Below, piece by piece: positions 8,071 through 16,234 of a stretch of 41,291 nucleotides of DNA. Position 1 is the stretch's first letter; the number at the start of each line of letters is the position of its first letter. The notes beneath the pieces were generated by a model, which saw only the letters and a list, made by a program, of their open reading frames with translations, did not search any database and was not told where the DNA came from. Origin of the DNA: Marinobacter aromaticivorans (GTDB lineage: Bacteria; Pseudomonadota; Gammaproteobacteria; Pseudomonadales; Oleiphilaceae); NCBI RefSeq assembly GCF_002806975.1, contig NZ_NIHD01000019.1:1-41291 (forward strand). Direction: 5' to 3'. Position numbers and translations under genes: made by a program.

Positions 8071-9477
8071 ATGGAAGACTGGCAGGGATGCCTGACCCCA
8101 CAATGTCAGACTGCGTTGCTTAGTGCCCGCGATCATGTAAATCGTCGTGGTGGTACCGTCATTACGGCTGAAGATTTCCTGCTTGCACTGCTGGACGCCA
8201 GCCCCTCAGCAAGCCAGTTTCTGCGCAGCTCTGGTGTGGATATGGACGAGCTGACCCGCACCATCCAGTGTGAGCAGCCCATTGTGACGGAAGTCGGCGG
8301 TGAAGGCCTGTTGTCTTCACAGCTCATGTACTGGTTTGCCACGGCCCGGGAGACGTTTGACGAGCCAGCCTGGCTGGATTGGCCCCAACTTCTGGCAGTG
8401 CTTGCAAGACACGCCGAGCGACTGCAGGAAAAAGCCTACGTTGCGGTGCTTGAACTGGTTTCGCAGTGGCCGGATTCCGCCGATCTGACTAATGAGACCG
8501 TGGGGACTGAAGAGCACGAAGCAGCTCCCATTGTTATTACCGATCCTGAATGGATAGAACTGGCGGAAGAGGTTGCCATAACACTGGCTGCAACGCGTGA
8601 CGCGCTGGTTTGGGTTCGTGGCGAGCGTGGGGGTGGCAAGTCGGTATGGTTGCGTTCAATGCTGGGTTCGCTGGCGCAACCCTATGTTGAAATGGATCTG
8701 CGCCGCGAAACCGAGCTGATGGCCAGCGAGCTTGCCGTTATTCCTGTTGCCAGTGAAAAAAACTGGCCGGTTCTGGTATTGGATAACGTAACGCCAGCCG
8801 ATTTGCTGGAACTGATGGATGGATCTTCCGGTCTTGCCTCCGAGCTGCTTCAGGGCTGGCAAGGTCCGGTTGTGCTTCTGGGGCCGGATACGCATGATGA
8901 TCCGGGCAGCCAGCGCAAACTGGAGCATCGCCTTGGGCGAACGCTGGAGATAGCCGATATGCCGCTTTCCAGTGTGGTACAGCGCAAGGCCATTCTGGTT
9001 GCACATCAGGCCGGGATCGAGCGGCGCTGGAGTGTTCAGCTGCCGCAATCGGCTATCCAGTTTGCAGCATCCCGGCGCAGCCGGTGCGTTTGTACGCCCG
9101 GAGGAATGCTGCAATGGGTAGAGCGGGCCGCCGCCCGGCTGGATCTGTTCGCCCGGCGTGGGCCAGCAAGCTCTGTGGCGCTCTCCGGGCAAGCAGATAC
9201 ACTCCGGCGCCAGAGCCTGGTTGCCATGGCGAGGCAAGAGCCGCTGGATGAAATCGAGCAGTCCCTTGAAGAAATCGATCTGTTGCCCACCGCGGCTGAA
9301 GTGGACTGGCGCGAACGCAAAGCTGCAGGGGCACTGCGCCGGCTCTCTGCTGAGGATCTTCGGCAAGAACTTGAGCGCCGGGTTGCAGGCGGGCCCGGCC
9401 CGGTTCACTATGTGCTGCATTATGACCACCAGCATGGAGAATCTGCGAGTGCAGGATCTGGAAATCTACATTCGTGA
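8071..9477 (+). CDS. ClpN-domain protein with a degenerate AAA-type P-loop domain
   Basis: A 468-residue protein with GGGAGA upstream of the ATG. Residues 8-65 (TALLSARDHVNRRGG, TAEDFLLALLD, then SGVDMDELTRTI) look like a Clp N-terminal repeat; a second weaker helical repeat follows to about residue 135. A single nucleotide-binding domain begins near residue 158, with Walker A GERGGGKS (184-191) and a Walker B-like VLVLDN (234-239). The usual catalytic Glu after the Asp is Asn, so ATP may be bound but poorly hydrolysed. There is no second AAA module, and no M-domain or ClpP-binding loop was recognised. The C-terminal 150 residues are Arg/Glu-rich and helical. It is far shorter than ClpA, ClpB or ClpV (750-900 residues). 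An adaptor or regulator derived from a Clp ATPase is plausible; a link to the nearby T6SS module is only positional. Confidence 0.6.
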   Translation: MEDWQGCLTPQCQTALLSARDHVNRRGGTVITAEDFLLALLDASPSASQFLRSSGVDMDELTRTIQCEQPIVTEVGGEGLLSSQLMYWFATARETFDEPAWLDWPQLLAVLARHAERLQEKAYVAVLELVSQWPDSADLTNETVGTEEHEAAPIVITDPEWIELAEEVAITLAATRDALVWVRGERGGGKSVWLRSMLGSLAQPYVEMDLRRETELMASELAVIPVASEKNWPVLVLDNVTPADLLELMDGSSGLASELLQGWQGPVVLLGPDTHDDPGSQRKLEHRLGRTLEIADMPLSSVVQRKAILVAHQAGIERRWSVQLPQSAIQFAASRRSRCVCTPGGMLQWVERAAARLDLFARRGPASSVALSGQADTLRRQSLVAMARQEPLDEIEQSLEEIDLLPTAAEVDWRERKAAGALRRLSAEDLRQELERRVAGGPGPVHYVLHYDHQHGESASAGSGNLHS

Positions 9478-9823
9478 CCTCAAAGCAGGCGCCGTTTGCC
9501 GCTGGCTGGAAAGCCAGGTTGAGCAACTGACACTGGATGACAGCGATGTTTCCAGAGTTATGAAAGGCACGGCCGGATTCGGAGGGAGCCACTTGAACAT
9601 CACTCTGTATCCACAGGCGTTCGGCAAGCGGTATACCTCACTGATTATCGAAGGTGAGCAGTTACCCTGGAACAGCGATCTGGAATGCGCACGCAGTGCG
9701 TGGCGCGAGCTGGATACTGAAATTCGTTGCAGCCCGGGAGAATGGAAAGAGGGCGAGCCTGTGGATAACGAGAAATGGTGGCGGCTGGATAGCCGGGGTG
9801 AGCAGCTCGTTGTCTGGAACTGA
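9434..9823 (+). CDS. Conserved-looking hypothetical protein coupled to the ClpN/AAA gene
   Basis: A 129-residue protein beginning MENLRVQDLEIYIRDL, overlapping the end of the upstream gene by 44 bases. An alternative ATG 4 codons upstream (9422) is equally possible, and neither has a strong ribosome binding site, so expression by coupling is likely. The protein is acidic, Trp-rich (eight Trp) and has no signal peptide or membrane helix. A beta-rich centre (GSHLNITLYPQAFGKRYTSL) and a C-terminal strand ending RGEQLVVWN are visible. I do not recognise the family. The overlap and the terminator immediately downstream make it the second and last gene of a two-gene unit, so it may be a partner of the ClpN/AAA protein. 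Confidence 0.6.
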   Translation: MENLRVQDLEIYIRDLKAGAVCRWLESQVEQLTLDDSDVSRVMKGTAGFGGSHLNITLYPQAFGKRYTSLIIEGEQLPWNSDLECARSAWRELDTEIRCSPGEWKEGEPVDNEKWWRLDSRGEQLVVWN

Positions 9824-9850
9824 CCTGTTTTGAAGTGAGTGGTCAGGAAC

Positions 9851-9890
9851 AAAAAAAGGCAGCCCCTGATTGAGAGGGGGCTGCCTTTTT
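9851..9890. terminator. Bidirectional rho-independent terminator
   Basis: AAAAAAAGGCAGCCCC, a 9-base loop, then GGGGGCTGCCTTTTT: a GC-rich stem flanked by an A-run on one side and a T-run on the other. It sits between the converging genes ending at 9823 (plus) and 9907 (minus) and can serve both. Confidence 0.9.
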
Positions 9891-9906
9891 CACATCAGCT
9901 CAGGTT

Positions 9907-10449
9907 TCAATCGCTCAGGATAGACACATTATCTGCCTGCAGACCCTTATCGGCGTCAACCACGTTGAAACGAACCAGCTGCCCCTGGCGAAGAACCCGT
10001 CGGCCACTTCCGCGAATGGCCCGGAAATGAACGAAAACTTCGTCTCCGTTGTCGCGCACAATAAAACCGAATCCTTTTTTAACATTGAACCACTTTACGG
10101 TGCCTTCTTCGTCGCCCTCAGGGCTGTCGTCATCATAACTGACGTCATTATCGGTATACGTCTGGGTGGAACCCTGATTCCGTGACGATGAACTGCCTCT
10201 GTGTGAGGTGCTGGATGCAGACTGCTGCCTGGCTGCAACGGCGACGGCCAGAAAACCGGCAATACCGAAGACAATGAGGGTGATGATGTATGCGGCGATA
10301 CCACGAGTGCTGCCCAGAGCTTCCACAAATTCACCTACGGCAATCAGGCGAAGCGGTTCAGGGGTAAATGACAGCAGCAGGGCAAGTACCAACGGTGCTG
10401 GAATTGCGATCAGGAGAGCAACAAGGATCGCTTTGGCTGGATTACGCAT
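9907..10449 (-). CDS. Membrane-anchored cold-shock-domain protein
   Basis: A 180-residue protein with two hydrophobic segments (about residues 6-28 and 52-74), a Ser/Asp-rich linker (75-115) and a C-terminal cold-shock domain (about 116-180). The domain carries the RNA-binding motifs KGFGFI (RNP1) and VFVHF (RNP2), preceded by EGTVKWFN. Two membrane helices with a cytoplasmic C-terminus would tether a single-strand nucleic-acid-binding domain to the inner membrane. The start at 10449 was chosen because GGAGA lies 11 bases upstream; an ATG at 10467 in the same frame lacks such a site. A terminator-like hairpin lies 38 bases before this start on the same strand (10487-10522). CspA-family proteins bind RNA or ssDNA and can melt hairpins; a role here is inferred from the domain only. 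Confidence 0.8.
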   Translation of the reverse strand: MRNPAKAILVALLIAIPAPLVLALLLSFTPEPLRLIAVGEFVEALGSTRGIAAYIITLIVFGIAGFLAVAVAARQQSASSTSHRGSSSSRNQGSTQTYTDNDVSYDDDSPEGDEEGTVKWFNVKKGFGFIVRDNGDEVFVHFRAIRGSGRRVLRQGQLVRFNVVDADKGLQADNVSILSD

Positions 10450-10486
10450 TGACTGAAAATTCTCCATTTTTACTAATGCTGACGAT

Positions 10487-10522
10487 AAAAAAACCGGATA
10501 TCGGGTAAAATCTCCTATCCGG
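10487..10522 (-). terminator. Terminator-like hairpin upstream of the cold-shock-domain gene
   Basis: Read on the minus strand: CCGGATA, a 15-base loop, TATCCGG, then seven T. The stem arms are at 10516-10522 and 10494-10500. It lies 38-73 bases before the cold-shock-domain gene start and points the same way. It could be an attenuator in that gene's leader, or the end point of the long minus-strand dapE operon transcript after passing antisense through slyX. Confidence 0.6.
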
Positions 10523-10686
10523 CCGGTGAAAACCGCCTGATTTCCTGAAAACGGAAGCTTGGGCGGGCAAAAGCGGCATGATAGCAGATTATTTTGGTGG
10601 CTGACCAAGCAACTGGCCGGATGTCCGGGAACAGAATGCATTTGACGGGTTTTTTATCCATTTACGCAAAGGAGCTTCAGCACCCC

Positions 10687-10905
10687 ATGAGTCAGAAAGA
10701 TCTGCAAACCAGGCTGGACGAGTTGGAAACGCGGCTTGCCTTCCAGGATGATGTTATCAACACCCTGAGCGAGCAGGTGGCGAAACAGGAGATGGATATT
10801 CGCGAACTTTGGGATGCAAAACGCTTGTTGCACAGCCAGATCAAAGACGTTTCCCATTCCAGCATCAAGCGTGAGGAAGAAGAGTCTCCGCCGCCGCATT
10901 ACTGA
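10687..10905 (+). CDS. slyX: SlyX family protein
   Basis: A 72-residue coiled-coil protein, the same length as E. coli SlyX. The heptad region covers about residues 3-55 (LQTRLDELETRLAFQDD, INTLSEQVAKQEMDIREL), and the C-terminal PPPHY is the conserved SlyX ending. The function is unknown; the family was named for location next to slyD in E. coli. The start follows AAGGAG by 12 bases. It is divergent from the cold-shock-domain gene and convergent with dapE (30-base gap, no clear terminator between), so its region may be transcribed antisense from the dapE side. Confidence 0.9.
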   Translation: MSQKDLQTRLDELETRLAFQDDVINTLSEQVAKQEMDIRELWDAKRLLHSQIKDVSHSSIKREEEESPPPHY

Positions 10906-10935
10906 TAGCGGGAGCGGCCAGTGATCAGGCGCCAG

Positions 10936-12072
10936 TCAGGCCAGAAGTTCCACCAGGATCTGTTCGTAGATGCGCGTCAGGATATCCAGATCGTCCGCTT
11001 TCACGCACTCGTTTGCCTTGTGAATGGTAGCGTTGATCGGGCCCAGTTCCACAACCTGCGCGCCGGTAGGCGCAATGAAACGGCCGTCGGAAGTACCCCC
11101 TGAAGTGGAGAGCTCGGTTTCACGCCCGGTCACGGTACGGATGGCGCTTTGGCTTGCAGATACCAGTGCGCCCTTGTCGGTAAGAAAAGGGCGTCCACTG
11201 AGGTGCCACTGCAGATCGTACTCGAGGTTGTGACGGTCAAGGATTGCCACTACCCGCTCTTCAAGGCTTTCCGCTGTATTCTCTGTACAGTACCGGAAGT
11301 TGAAATGAACCAGGCACTCGCCGGGAATGATGTTGCTTCCGGTACCGGATTCCACCTTTGTGATCTGAAAGGTTGTAGGAGGAAAGAAATCGTTGCCGTT
11401 ATCCCAGAATTCGTTGGCCAGTGTATGCAGGGCAGGAGCCACCGCATGCACGGCATTCTGCGCCAGGTGAGGGTAGGCTACGTGGCCCTGAACACCGTGC
11501 ACAGTAAGATATCCGTGTAACGATCCGCGCCGGCCGTTCTTGATCACGTCCCCGACTTCCCGGGTGCTTGAGGGTTCGCCTATCAGGCACCAGTCGAATT
11601 TCTCCGAACGGGCTTCCAGGGCTTCGATTACCTTCACCGTGCCATTCTGGGCGGAGCCTTCCTCATCACTGGTAATCAACAGGGCAATGGAGCCCCGGTG
11701 ATCCGGATGAGCCGATACAAAGCGCTCGCATGCCGTGATGAAAGCGGCAAGGCTGCCCTTCATGTCGGCCGCGCCGCGGCCATGCAGGTAGCCATCCTTT
11801 ATCACCGGATCAAATGGCCGGTGGGCCCAGTTTTTTTCCGGGCCGGGTGGAACTACATCGGTATGGCCGGCAAACGCCAGCACCGGCCCCTCTGAACCCC
11901 TGCGGGCCCAGAGGTTGTCGGTATCGCCAAAGCGCATGTGTTCGCCGGTAAAACCCAGAGGGGCGAGCCGGGACATCATCAGTCCCTGGCATCCAGCATC
12001 ATCCGGCGTGACCGACTCACGACGAATGAGGGCCATGGCGAGCTCAAGCGTAGGTGAGTTAGTTGTTTGCAT
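10936..12072 (-). CDS. dapE: Succinyl-diaminopimelate desuccinylase
   Basis: A 378-residue M20-family metallopeptidase that hydrolyses N-succinyl-LL-diaminopimelate to LL-diaminopimelate in lysine and peptidoglycan synthesis. Dinuclear zinc site motifs are visible: AGHTDVVPPG (His/Asp), GRGAADMKGS (bridging Asp) and TSDEEG (general-base Glu plus ligand). SGGTSDGRFI and the late conserved NATIHKANE match the catalytic domain end. The ATG at 12072 was chosen because GAAGAG lies close upstream; an ATG at 12084 is also in frame. It overlaps the end of dapD by 14 bases, so the two are coupled. Last gene of the map-glnD-dapC-yffB-dapD-dapE operon. Confidence 0.95.
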   Translation of the reverse strand: MQTTNSPTLELAMALIRRESVTPDDAGCQGLMMSRLAPLGFTGEHMRFGDTDNLWARRGSEGPVLAFAGHTDVVPPGPEKNWAHRPFDPVIKDGYLHGRGAADMKGSLAAFITACERFVSAHPDHRGSIALLITSDEEGSAQNGTVKVIEALEARSEKFDWCLIGEPSSTREVGDVIKNGRRGSLHGYLTVHGVQGHVAYPHLAQNAVHAVAPALHTLANEFWDNGNDFFPPTTFQITKVESGTGSNIIPGECLVHFNFRYCTENTAESLEERVVAILDRHNLEYDLQWHLSGRPFLTDKGALVSASQSAIRTVTGRETELSTSGGTSDGRFIAPTGAQVVELGPINATIHKANECVKADDLDILTRIYEQILVELLA

Positions 12073-13087
12073 GGAGCTCTTCATTCAACTCGATGGCAGA
12101 CTGGTTGGTTTTGCATTCAACCGCGCCAGTCTGGCTGTTGCGGCGGAACAGCAAATCCGGCTTGTTGGCAAGATCGCGGGCTTTTATGATTTCGACAAGT
12201 TTGTTGCTGTCATCCAGTAAGGCAACCTTGGTGCCGGCCGTGATATACAGGCCAGCTTCAACCTTGCAGCGATCACCCAGAGGGATACCAATACCTGCGT
12301 TGGCGCCAATCAGGCAGTTTTCGCCAACGGAAATAACCATGTTGCCACCACCGGAAAGCGTGCCCATGGTGGAGCAACCGCCACCCAGATCAGACCCTTT
12401 TCCGACCATCACGCCTGCCGAGATACGGCCTTCAATCATGCTGGTGCCCTCGGTGCCGGCATTGAAGTTGATGAAGCCTTCGTGCATTACCGTTGTGCCT
12501 TCGCCCACGTAAGCGCCGAGACGCACGCGCGCTGTGTCTGCAATGCGAACGCCATCGGGTACCACGTAATCGGTCATCTGCGGGAACTTGTCTACCGACT
12601 TTACTTCCAGGAGGCGGCCTTCCATGCGAGCCTTGAGTTGGCGTTCAGGGAGTTCATTCAGATCAATTGCGCCTTCGTTGGTCCAGGCCAGATTCGGCAG
12701 CAGGCCGAAGATGCCGTCAAGTTTGAGGTCGTGGGGTTTTGCTTGCCGATGGGAAATCAGGTGCAGCTTGAGGTAAACCTCCGGCGTGCTGGATGCTGTG
12801 TCGTCTGTTTCCAGCACGGTTACGACAACCGGGCGTTTGCTGTTGGCGGCTTTTTCTGCAAGAGAAGCCTGCTCGGTGGCGCCGGTCTGGCGCAGGGCGT
12901 TGGCAAAGTGTGTCAGCTGTTCTGCAGTTGTCTGGATAGCCTGATTGCCGCCTTTGTAGTCAAGGGCGGTTTCTACTACATCAATCAGCTCTGTTTCGGG
13001 TGTCATAATCGGCTGCTGGTAAAAAACCTCCAGCCATTCGCCCTGGTTGTTCTGGGTGCCGATACCGATACCGAATGCAAAGCTCAT
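12059..13087 (-). CDS. dapD: Tetrahydrodipicolinate N-succinyltransferase (Pseudomonas-type long DapD)
   Basis: A 342-residue enzyme transferring succinyl from succinyl-CoA to tetrahydrodipicolinate, the first committed step of the succinylase lysine branch. The length and sequence fit the approximately 344-residue Pseudomonas type rather than the 274-residue E. coli type. The C-terminal half has left-handed beta-helix hexapeptide repeats (for example RIADTARVRLGAYVGEGTTV and GGNMVISVGENCLIGANAGI) and the Gly-rich GKGSDLGGGCSTMGTLSGG active-site region. The upstream gap to yffB is 17 bases. The product of this enzyme is the substrate of DapC, whose gene two positions upstream is deleted to a remnant. 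Confidence 0.96.
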   Translation of the reverse strand: MSFAFGIGIGTQNNQGEWLEVFYQQPIMTPETELIDVVETALDYKGGNQAIQTTAEQLTHFANALRQTGATEQASLAEKAANSKRPVVVTVLETDDTASSTPEVYLKLHLISHRQAKPHDLKLDGIFGLLPNLAWTNEGAIDLNELPERQLKARMEGRLLEVKSVDKFPQMTDYVVPDGVRIADTARVRLGAYVGEGTTVMHEGFINFNAGTEGTSMIEGRISAGVMVGKGSDLGGGCSTMGTLSGGGNMVISVGENCLIGANAGIGIPLGDRCKVEAGLYITAGTKVALLDDSNKLVEIIKARDLANKPDLLFRRNSQTGAVECKTNQSAIELNEELHANN

Positions 13088-13104
13088 GTGGCGATTACTC
13101 CTGT

Positions 13105-13446
13105 TTATTTGAAACGTGTTTCCCAGTCAGCGGCGTTAAAACCCACATGAATCGAGTCGTTATACTCGACCACGGGCCGCCTGATGATGGAGGTGTTTTC
13201 CAGCATGATGTCATGGGCAGATTGGGCATTAATGGTATCACGAACCTCGTTGCTGAGTTTGCGCCAGGTAGTGCCACGGCGGTTCAGCAGGGTTTCCCAG
13301 CCTACGGACTGTTCCCATCGGGCCAGGCGGGCCTCGTCCAGCCCTTCCTTTTTGAAATCATGGAAGTCATAAGCGATACCGCGTTCATCCAGCCATTTCC
13401 GGGCCTTTTTGACGGTGTCACAGTTGCGGATGCCATACAGTTTCAT
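13105..13446 (-). CDS. yffB: ArsC/Spx-family thioredoxin-fold protein (YffB-like)
   Basis: A 113-residue small protein starting MKLYGIRNCDTVKKARKWL. Cys9 is at the place of the ArsC/Spx catalytic Cys, but the second Cys of a CxxC motif is absent (CDTV). RGTTWRKL and IIRRPVVEYND match the YffB branch, which commonly neighbours dapE or dapD in gammaproteobacteria. YffB is thought to act as a glutathione-dependent thiol reductase; arsenate reduction is not expected. The ATG comes 2 bases after the stop codon of the dapC remnant, showing that operon spacing has been kept across the deletion. Confidence 0.88.
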   Translation of the reverse strand: MKLYGIRNCDTVKKARKWLDERGIAYDFHDFKKEGLDEARLARWEQSVGWETLLNRRGTTWRKLSNEVRDTINAQSAHDIMLENTSIIRRPVVEYNDSIHVGFNAADWETRFK

Positions 13447-13448
13447 GG

Positions 13449-13592
13449 TCAGTTTGCCTTAACAAATTCAACAATACGCCGTGCGGCTTCAACGCATTCT
13501 TCCAACGGCGCAACCAGTGCCATACGTACCCGGTTTTTGCCGGGATTATGGCCCTCCTTGGGCAGGGCCAGCCTGTCGAGATTCGGATTCAT
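13449..13592 (-). pseudogene. dapC: In-frame deletion remnant of dapC (succinyldiaminopimelate transaminase)
   Basis: An intact 47-codon frame that begins with ATG overlapping the glnD stop (ATGA) and ends 2 bases before yffB. The first eight residues (MNPNLDRL) look like the start of DapC. The remainder (LPKEGHNPGKNRVRMALV, then APLEECVEAARRIVEF) looks like its extreme C-terminus, where the family has a G-x-N-P-G-x-x-x-V-R-x-A-L-V motif. The roughly 350 residues between them, including the PLP lysine and the whole catalytic fold, are missing. Position between glnD and yffB is where a full dapC stands in related genomes as I remember them. The remnant cannot be an active aminotransferase. It could be a natural deletion, an engineered clean deletion, or an assembly collapse. 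Confidence 0.7.
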
Positions 13593-16234
13593 TGAATGTC
13601 ATCCAGCATTTTGCAAAGGTCCTGCTGCAGGGCATGACATACGGAAGGATCACTTATAGGCTGACCGTGTTCGTCGGTCACAAAGAATACGTCCTCCACC
13701 CGCTCGCCAAGTGTAGCGATTTTGGCGTTGCTCAAACGTATACGGTGATCCAGAAACACCTGCCCAATTCTGGCCAGCAGGCCCGGACGATCGGGGGTGA
13801 TCAGTTCAATCACGGTGCGTTCATTGACGGTGTCGTTGTAGAACAGCACTTCGGTGGGAAATGCAAAGTGCCTGAGTTGCCGCGGCGTGCGGCGATGAAT
13901 GATGTCCGGGTAGTCTTCGGGGTTGTCCAGCTCTTCTATCAGCCGCTTGCGCACCCGTTCTTTTCGGGCCGGATCTACACCCAAAGGCTGGCCTTTTTCG
14001 TCCAGCACCACGTAGGAACTGATGGAGTAGGGACCCTCGTTCGAGCTGATGCGGGCATCAACAATGTTGAGATTCAGCTGTTCCAGCACCGCTGTTGTTG
14101 CAGCGAACAGAGTGGCACGGTCCTTCATGTAAATAATAATCTGGGAGTAGCCATCGGTCGGGCCGCCGTGGGTGTCGCGGATGAGCACCAGTGGCCCCGG
14201 CGTGTCGCCATGGTTGATGATAGCCGCCGTTTGCCAGGCTATATCAATAGTAGAGTCCTGCAGGAAGTAATCTTCATCCACTGTATCCCAGATAGCATCT
14301 ATCTGTTCGTCCATGATGTTCTGGGCATGAAGAATTTCCCGTGCTTCAGACTGGGTGGCTCGCAGCCATTCCTGCCGGTCAACCGGAATTTCCGTGCCAC
14401 GCCTTAAGGCCCGTTTGGCTTCGATGTACAACTGGCGCAACAGGGATGCCCGCCAGGTATTCCACAATTTGGGGTTGGTGGCGCTGATATCGCACACCGT
14501 GAGTATATACAGGTAGTCCAGGTGCGCCTGGCTGGGGACGGCCCGGGCAAAGGACTGGATGATGTCCGGGTCGGAAATGTCTTTGCGCTGTGCCGTCATC
14601 GACATCAACAGGTGGTTTTCCACCAGCCAGGACGCCAGCTGGGTGTCGCGCTCACCCAGATGATGGCGCTGGCAGAAGGACTCCACATCACGGGCGCCGA
14701 GTTCTGAATGGTCTCCGCCCCGGCCTTTGGCGACGTCGTGGTACAAGCCTGCAATATAAAGAATTTCCCGTTTCGGGATGCCGTGATTCAGCTTGGCGGC
14801 CAGAGGGTAGTCGTCCCGGGCTTCATCGCTGTTCAGCCTCACCATATTGCGGATAACGCGCATGGTATGGGCATCAACGGTGTAGATATGGAAAAGGTCG
14901 TGCTGCATCTGGCCGATAATCTGGCCGAACTCTGGCAGATAGCGGCCCAGCACGTTGTATTTTTTCATGGCGGAAAGGGTTTCATCCAGCGCGTGGGGTG
15001 TTCTTAACAGCTCCATGAACAGGGACGTAACCGCCAGATCGGAACGAAAAGCATCGTCAATCAGGTGCCTGTGTGCACGCAAAGACCGGATGGTGGTGGC
15101 CCGGATGCCTTTTATTTCCGGATGCTGGGCCATCAGCACAAATATTTCCATGATGGCGTAGGGTGAGTAGGCAAATACCTGGTTGTTTACCGCCTCTATA
15201 TAGTGGTTGCGAATCTGGAAGCGCTTGTTGATCGGCTGGATATTGTCGTCTGTGCCGGTGCCCAGTATCGCTTCATCGTAAAACTGCAGGATGACGTCTG
15301 TAAGCTCTGCCAATGCCAGCACCGTACGATAATATGACTGCATCATCAGCTCGACATCCAGGCGCTTGCCTTCATCTTTATAGCCCAGCATCTGGGCGAG
15401 GGCCCGTTGATAGTCAAACAGCAGCCGGTTTTCATTGCGGTCTGCGATCAGCTGCAGCCCGTAACGCAAGCGCCACAGCAGGGTTTCGCCCTCAATCAGA
15501 ACCTGGTGTTCCTCGTCGGTCAGGATGCTGAAGCGGGTCAGGTCGGCAATGCTCTGGAGGCCGAAATGACGTTTGGTAATCCATCCGATGGTCTGTATAT
15601 CCCGCAACGCGCCGGGGGAGCTTTTTACATTGGGCTCCAGGTTATATTCGGTGTCGCTGTATTTTTTATGTCGGCGTTTCTGCTCGTCGCGTTTGGCAAT
15701 GAAATAGTCACGATCCGTGATGATGTTGTCGGAATAGGCCTGTTCGCTGAGCTCTTTGCGCAGGTCATCCGGTCCGGCAATAGTCCGGGTTTCCAGCAGG
15801 TTGGTCAGTGTGGCAACATCGCCTCGTGCTGCTGCTTTGCTCTCTTCAATGCTGCGAACACTGTGGCCGATGTCGAGTTTGAGATCCCAAAGCAGCGTAA
15901 CAAAGGCGCCCAGATCATCCTGCCAGTCCGGCTCTATACCGTTACGTGTGAGAATCAGCAGGTCGATATCCGAATGGGGGTGAAGTTCGCCGCGACCGTA
16001 TCCGCCAACGGCAATCAACGCGATATCGGACGAGCCGGAAAAGGGGTAACGATCCCAGATCAGCCGCAGCACCGTATCTACCGTGTCTGCTCTGGAATGC
16101 ACCAGTGCTCTTACGTCCGCGCCCTGGCGAAACGCGTCAGCGTCTGCATCATAGCGTTCCTTGAGCAGCTGCCTGGCTGCCATAACAGGGGACTTGTCCC
16201 GGCTGATCCTGGCCTCCAGATCATGATGCTCCAC
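13589..16234 (-). CDS. glnD: Bifunctional PII uridylyltransferase / uridylyl-removing enzyme
   Basis: An 881-residue sensor of glutamine that uridylylates PII (GlnB/GlnK) when nitrogen is short and removes UMP when glutamine is high. The N-terminal nucleotidyltransferase motif GGYGRGELHPHSDIDLL is at residues 77-93 with Asp89 and Asp91 as metal ligands. The HD hydrolase motif (GLYHDVAKGRGGDHSELG) is near residue 500. Two C-terminal ACT domains (about 690-780 and 800-881) bind glutamine. The start is GTG with GGAGGAG nine bases upstream, directly after the map stop codon. Its own stop overlaps the ATG of the dapC remnant. Full family length, with no missing motif seen. Confidence 0.97.
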   Translation of the reverse strand: MEHHDLEARISRDKSPVMAARQLLKERYDADADAFRQGADVRALVHSRADTVDTVLRLIWDRYPFSGSSDIALIAVGGYGRGELHPHSDIDLLILTRNGIEPDWQDDLGAFVTLLWDLKLDIGHSVRSIEESKAAARGDVATLTNLLETRTIAGPDDLRKELSEQAYSDNIITDRDYFIAKRDEQKRRHKKYSDTEYNLEPNVKSSPGALRDIQTIGWITKRHFGLQSIADLTRFSILTDEEHQVLIEGETLLWRLRYGLQLIADRNENRLLFDYQRALAQMLGYKDEGKRLDVELMMQSYYRTVLALAELTDVILQFYDEAILGTGTDDNIQPINKRFQIRNHYIEAVNNQVFAYSPYAIMEIFVLMAQHPEIKGIRATTIRSLRAHRHLIDDAFRSDLAVTSLFMELLRTPHALDETLSAMKKYNVLGRYLPEFGQIIGQMQHDLFHIYTVDAHTMRVIRNMVRLNSDEARDDYPLAAKLNHGIPKREILYIAGLYHDVAKGRGGDHSELGARDVESFCQRHHLGERDTQLASWLVENHLLMSMTAQRKDISDPDIIQSFARAVPSQAHLDYLYILTVCDISATNPKLWNTWRASLLRQLYIEAKRALRRGTEIPVDRQEWLRATQSEAREILHAQNIMDEQIDAIWDTVDEDYFLQDSTIDIAWQTAAIINHGDTPGPLVLIRDTHGGPTDGYSQIIIYMKDRATLFAATTAVLEQLNLNIVDARISSNEGPYSISSYVVLDEKGQPLGVDPARKERVRKRLIEELDNPEDYPDIIHRRTPRQLRHFAFPTEVLFYNDTVNERTVIELITPDRPGLLARIGQVFLDHRIRLSNAKIATLGERVEDVFFVTDEHGQPISDPSVCHALQQDLCKMLDDIQ

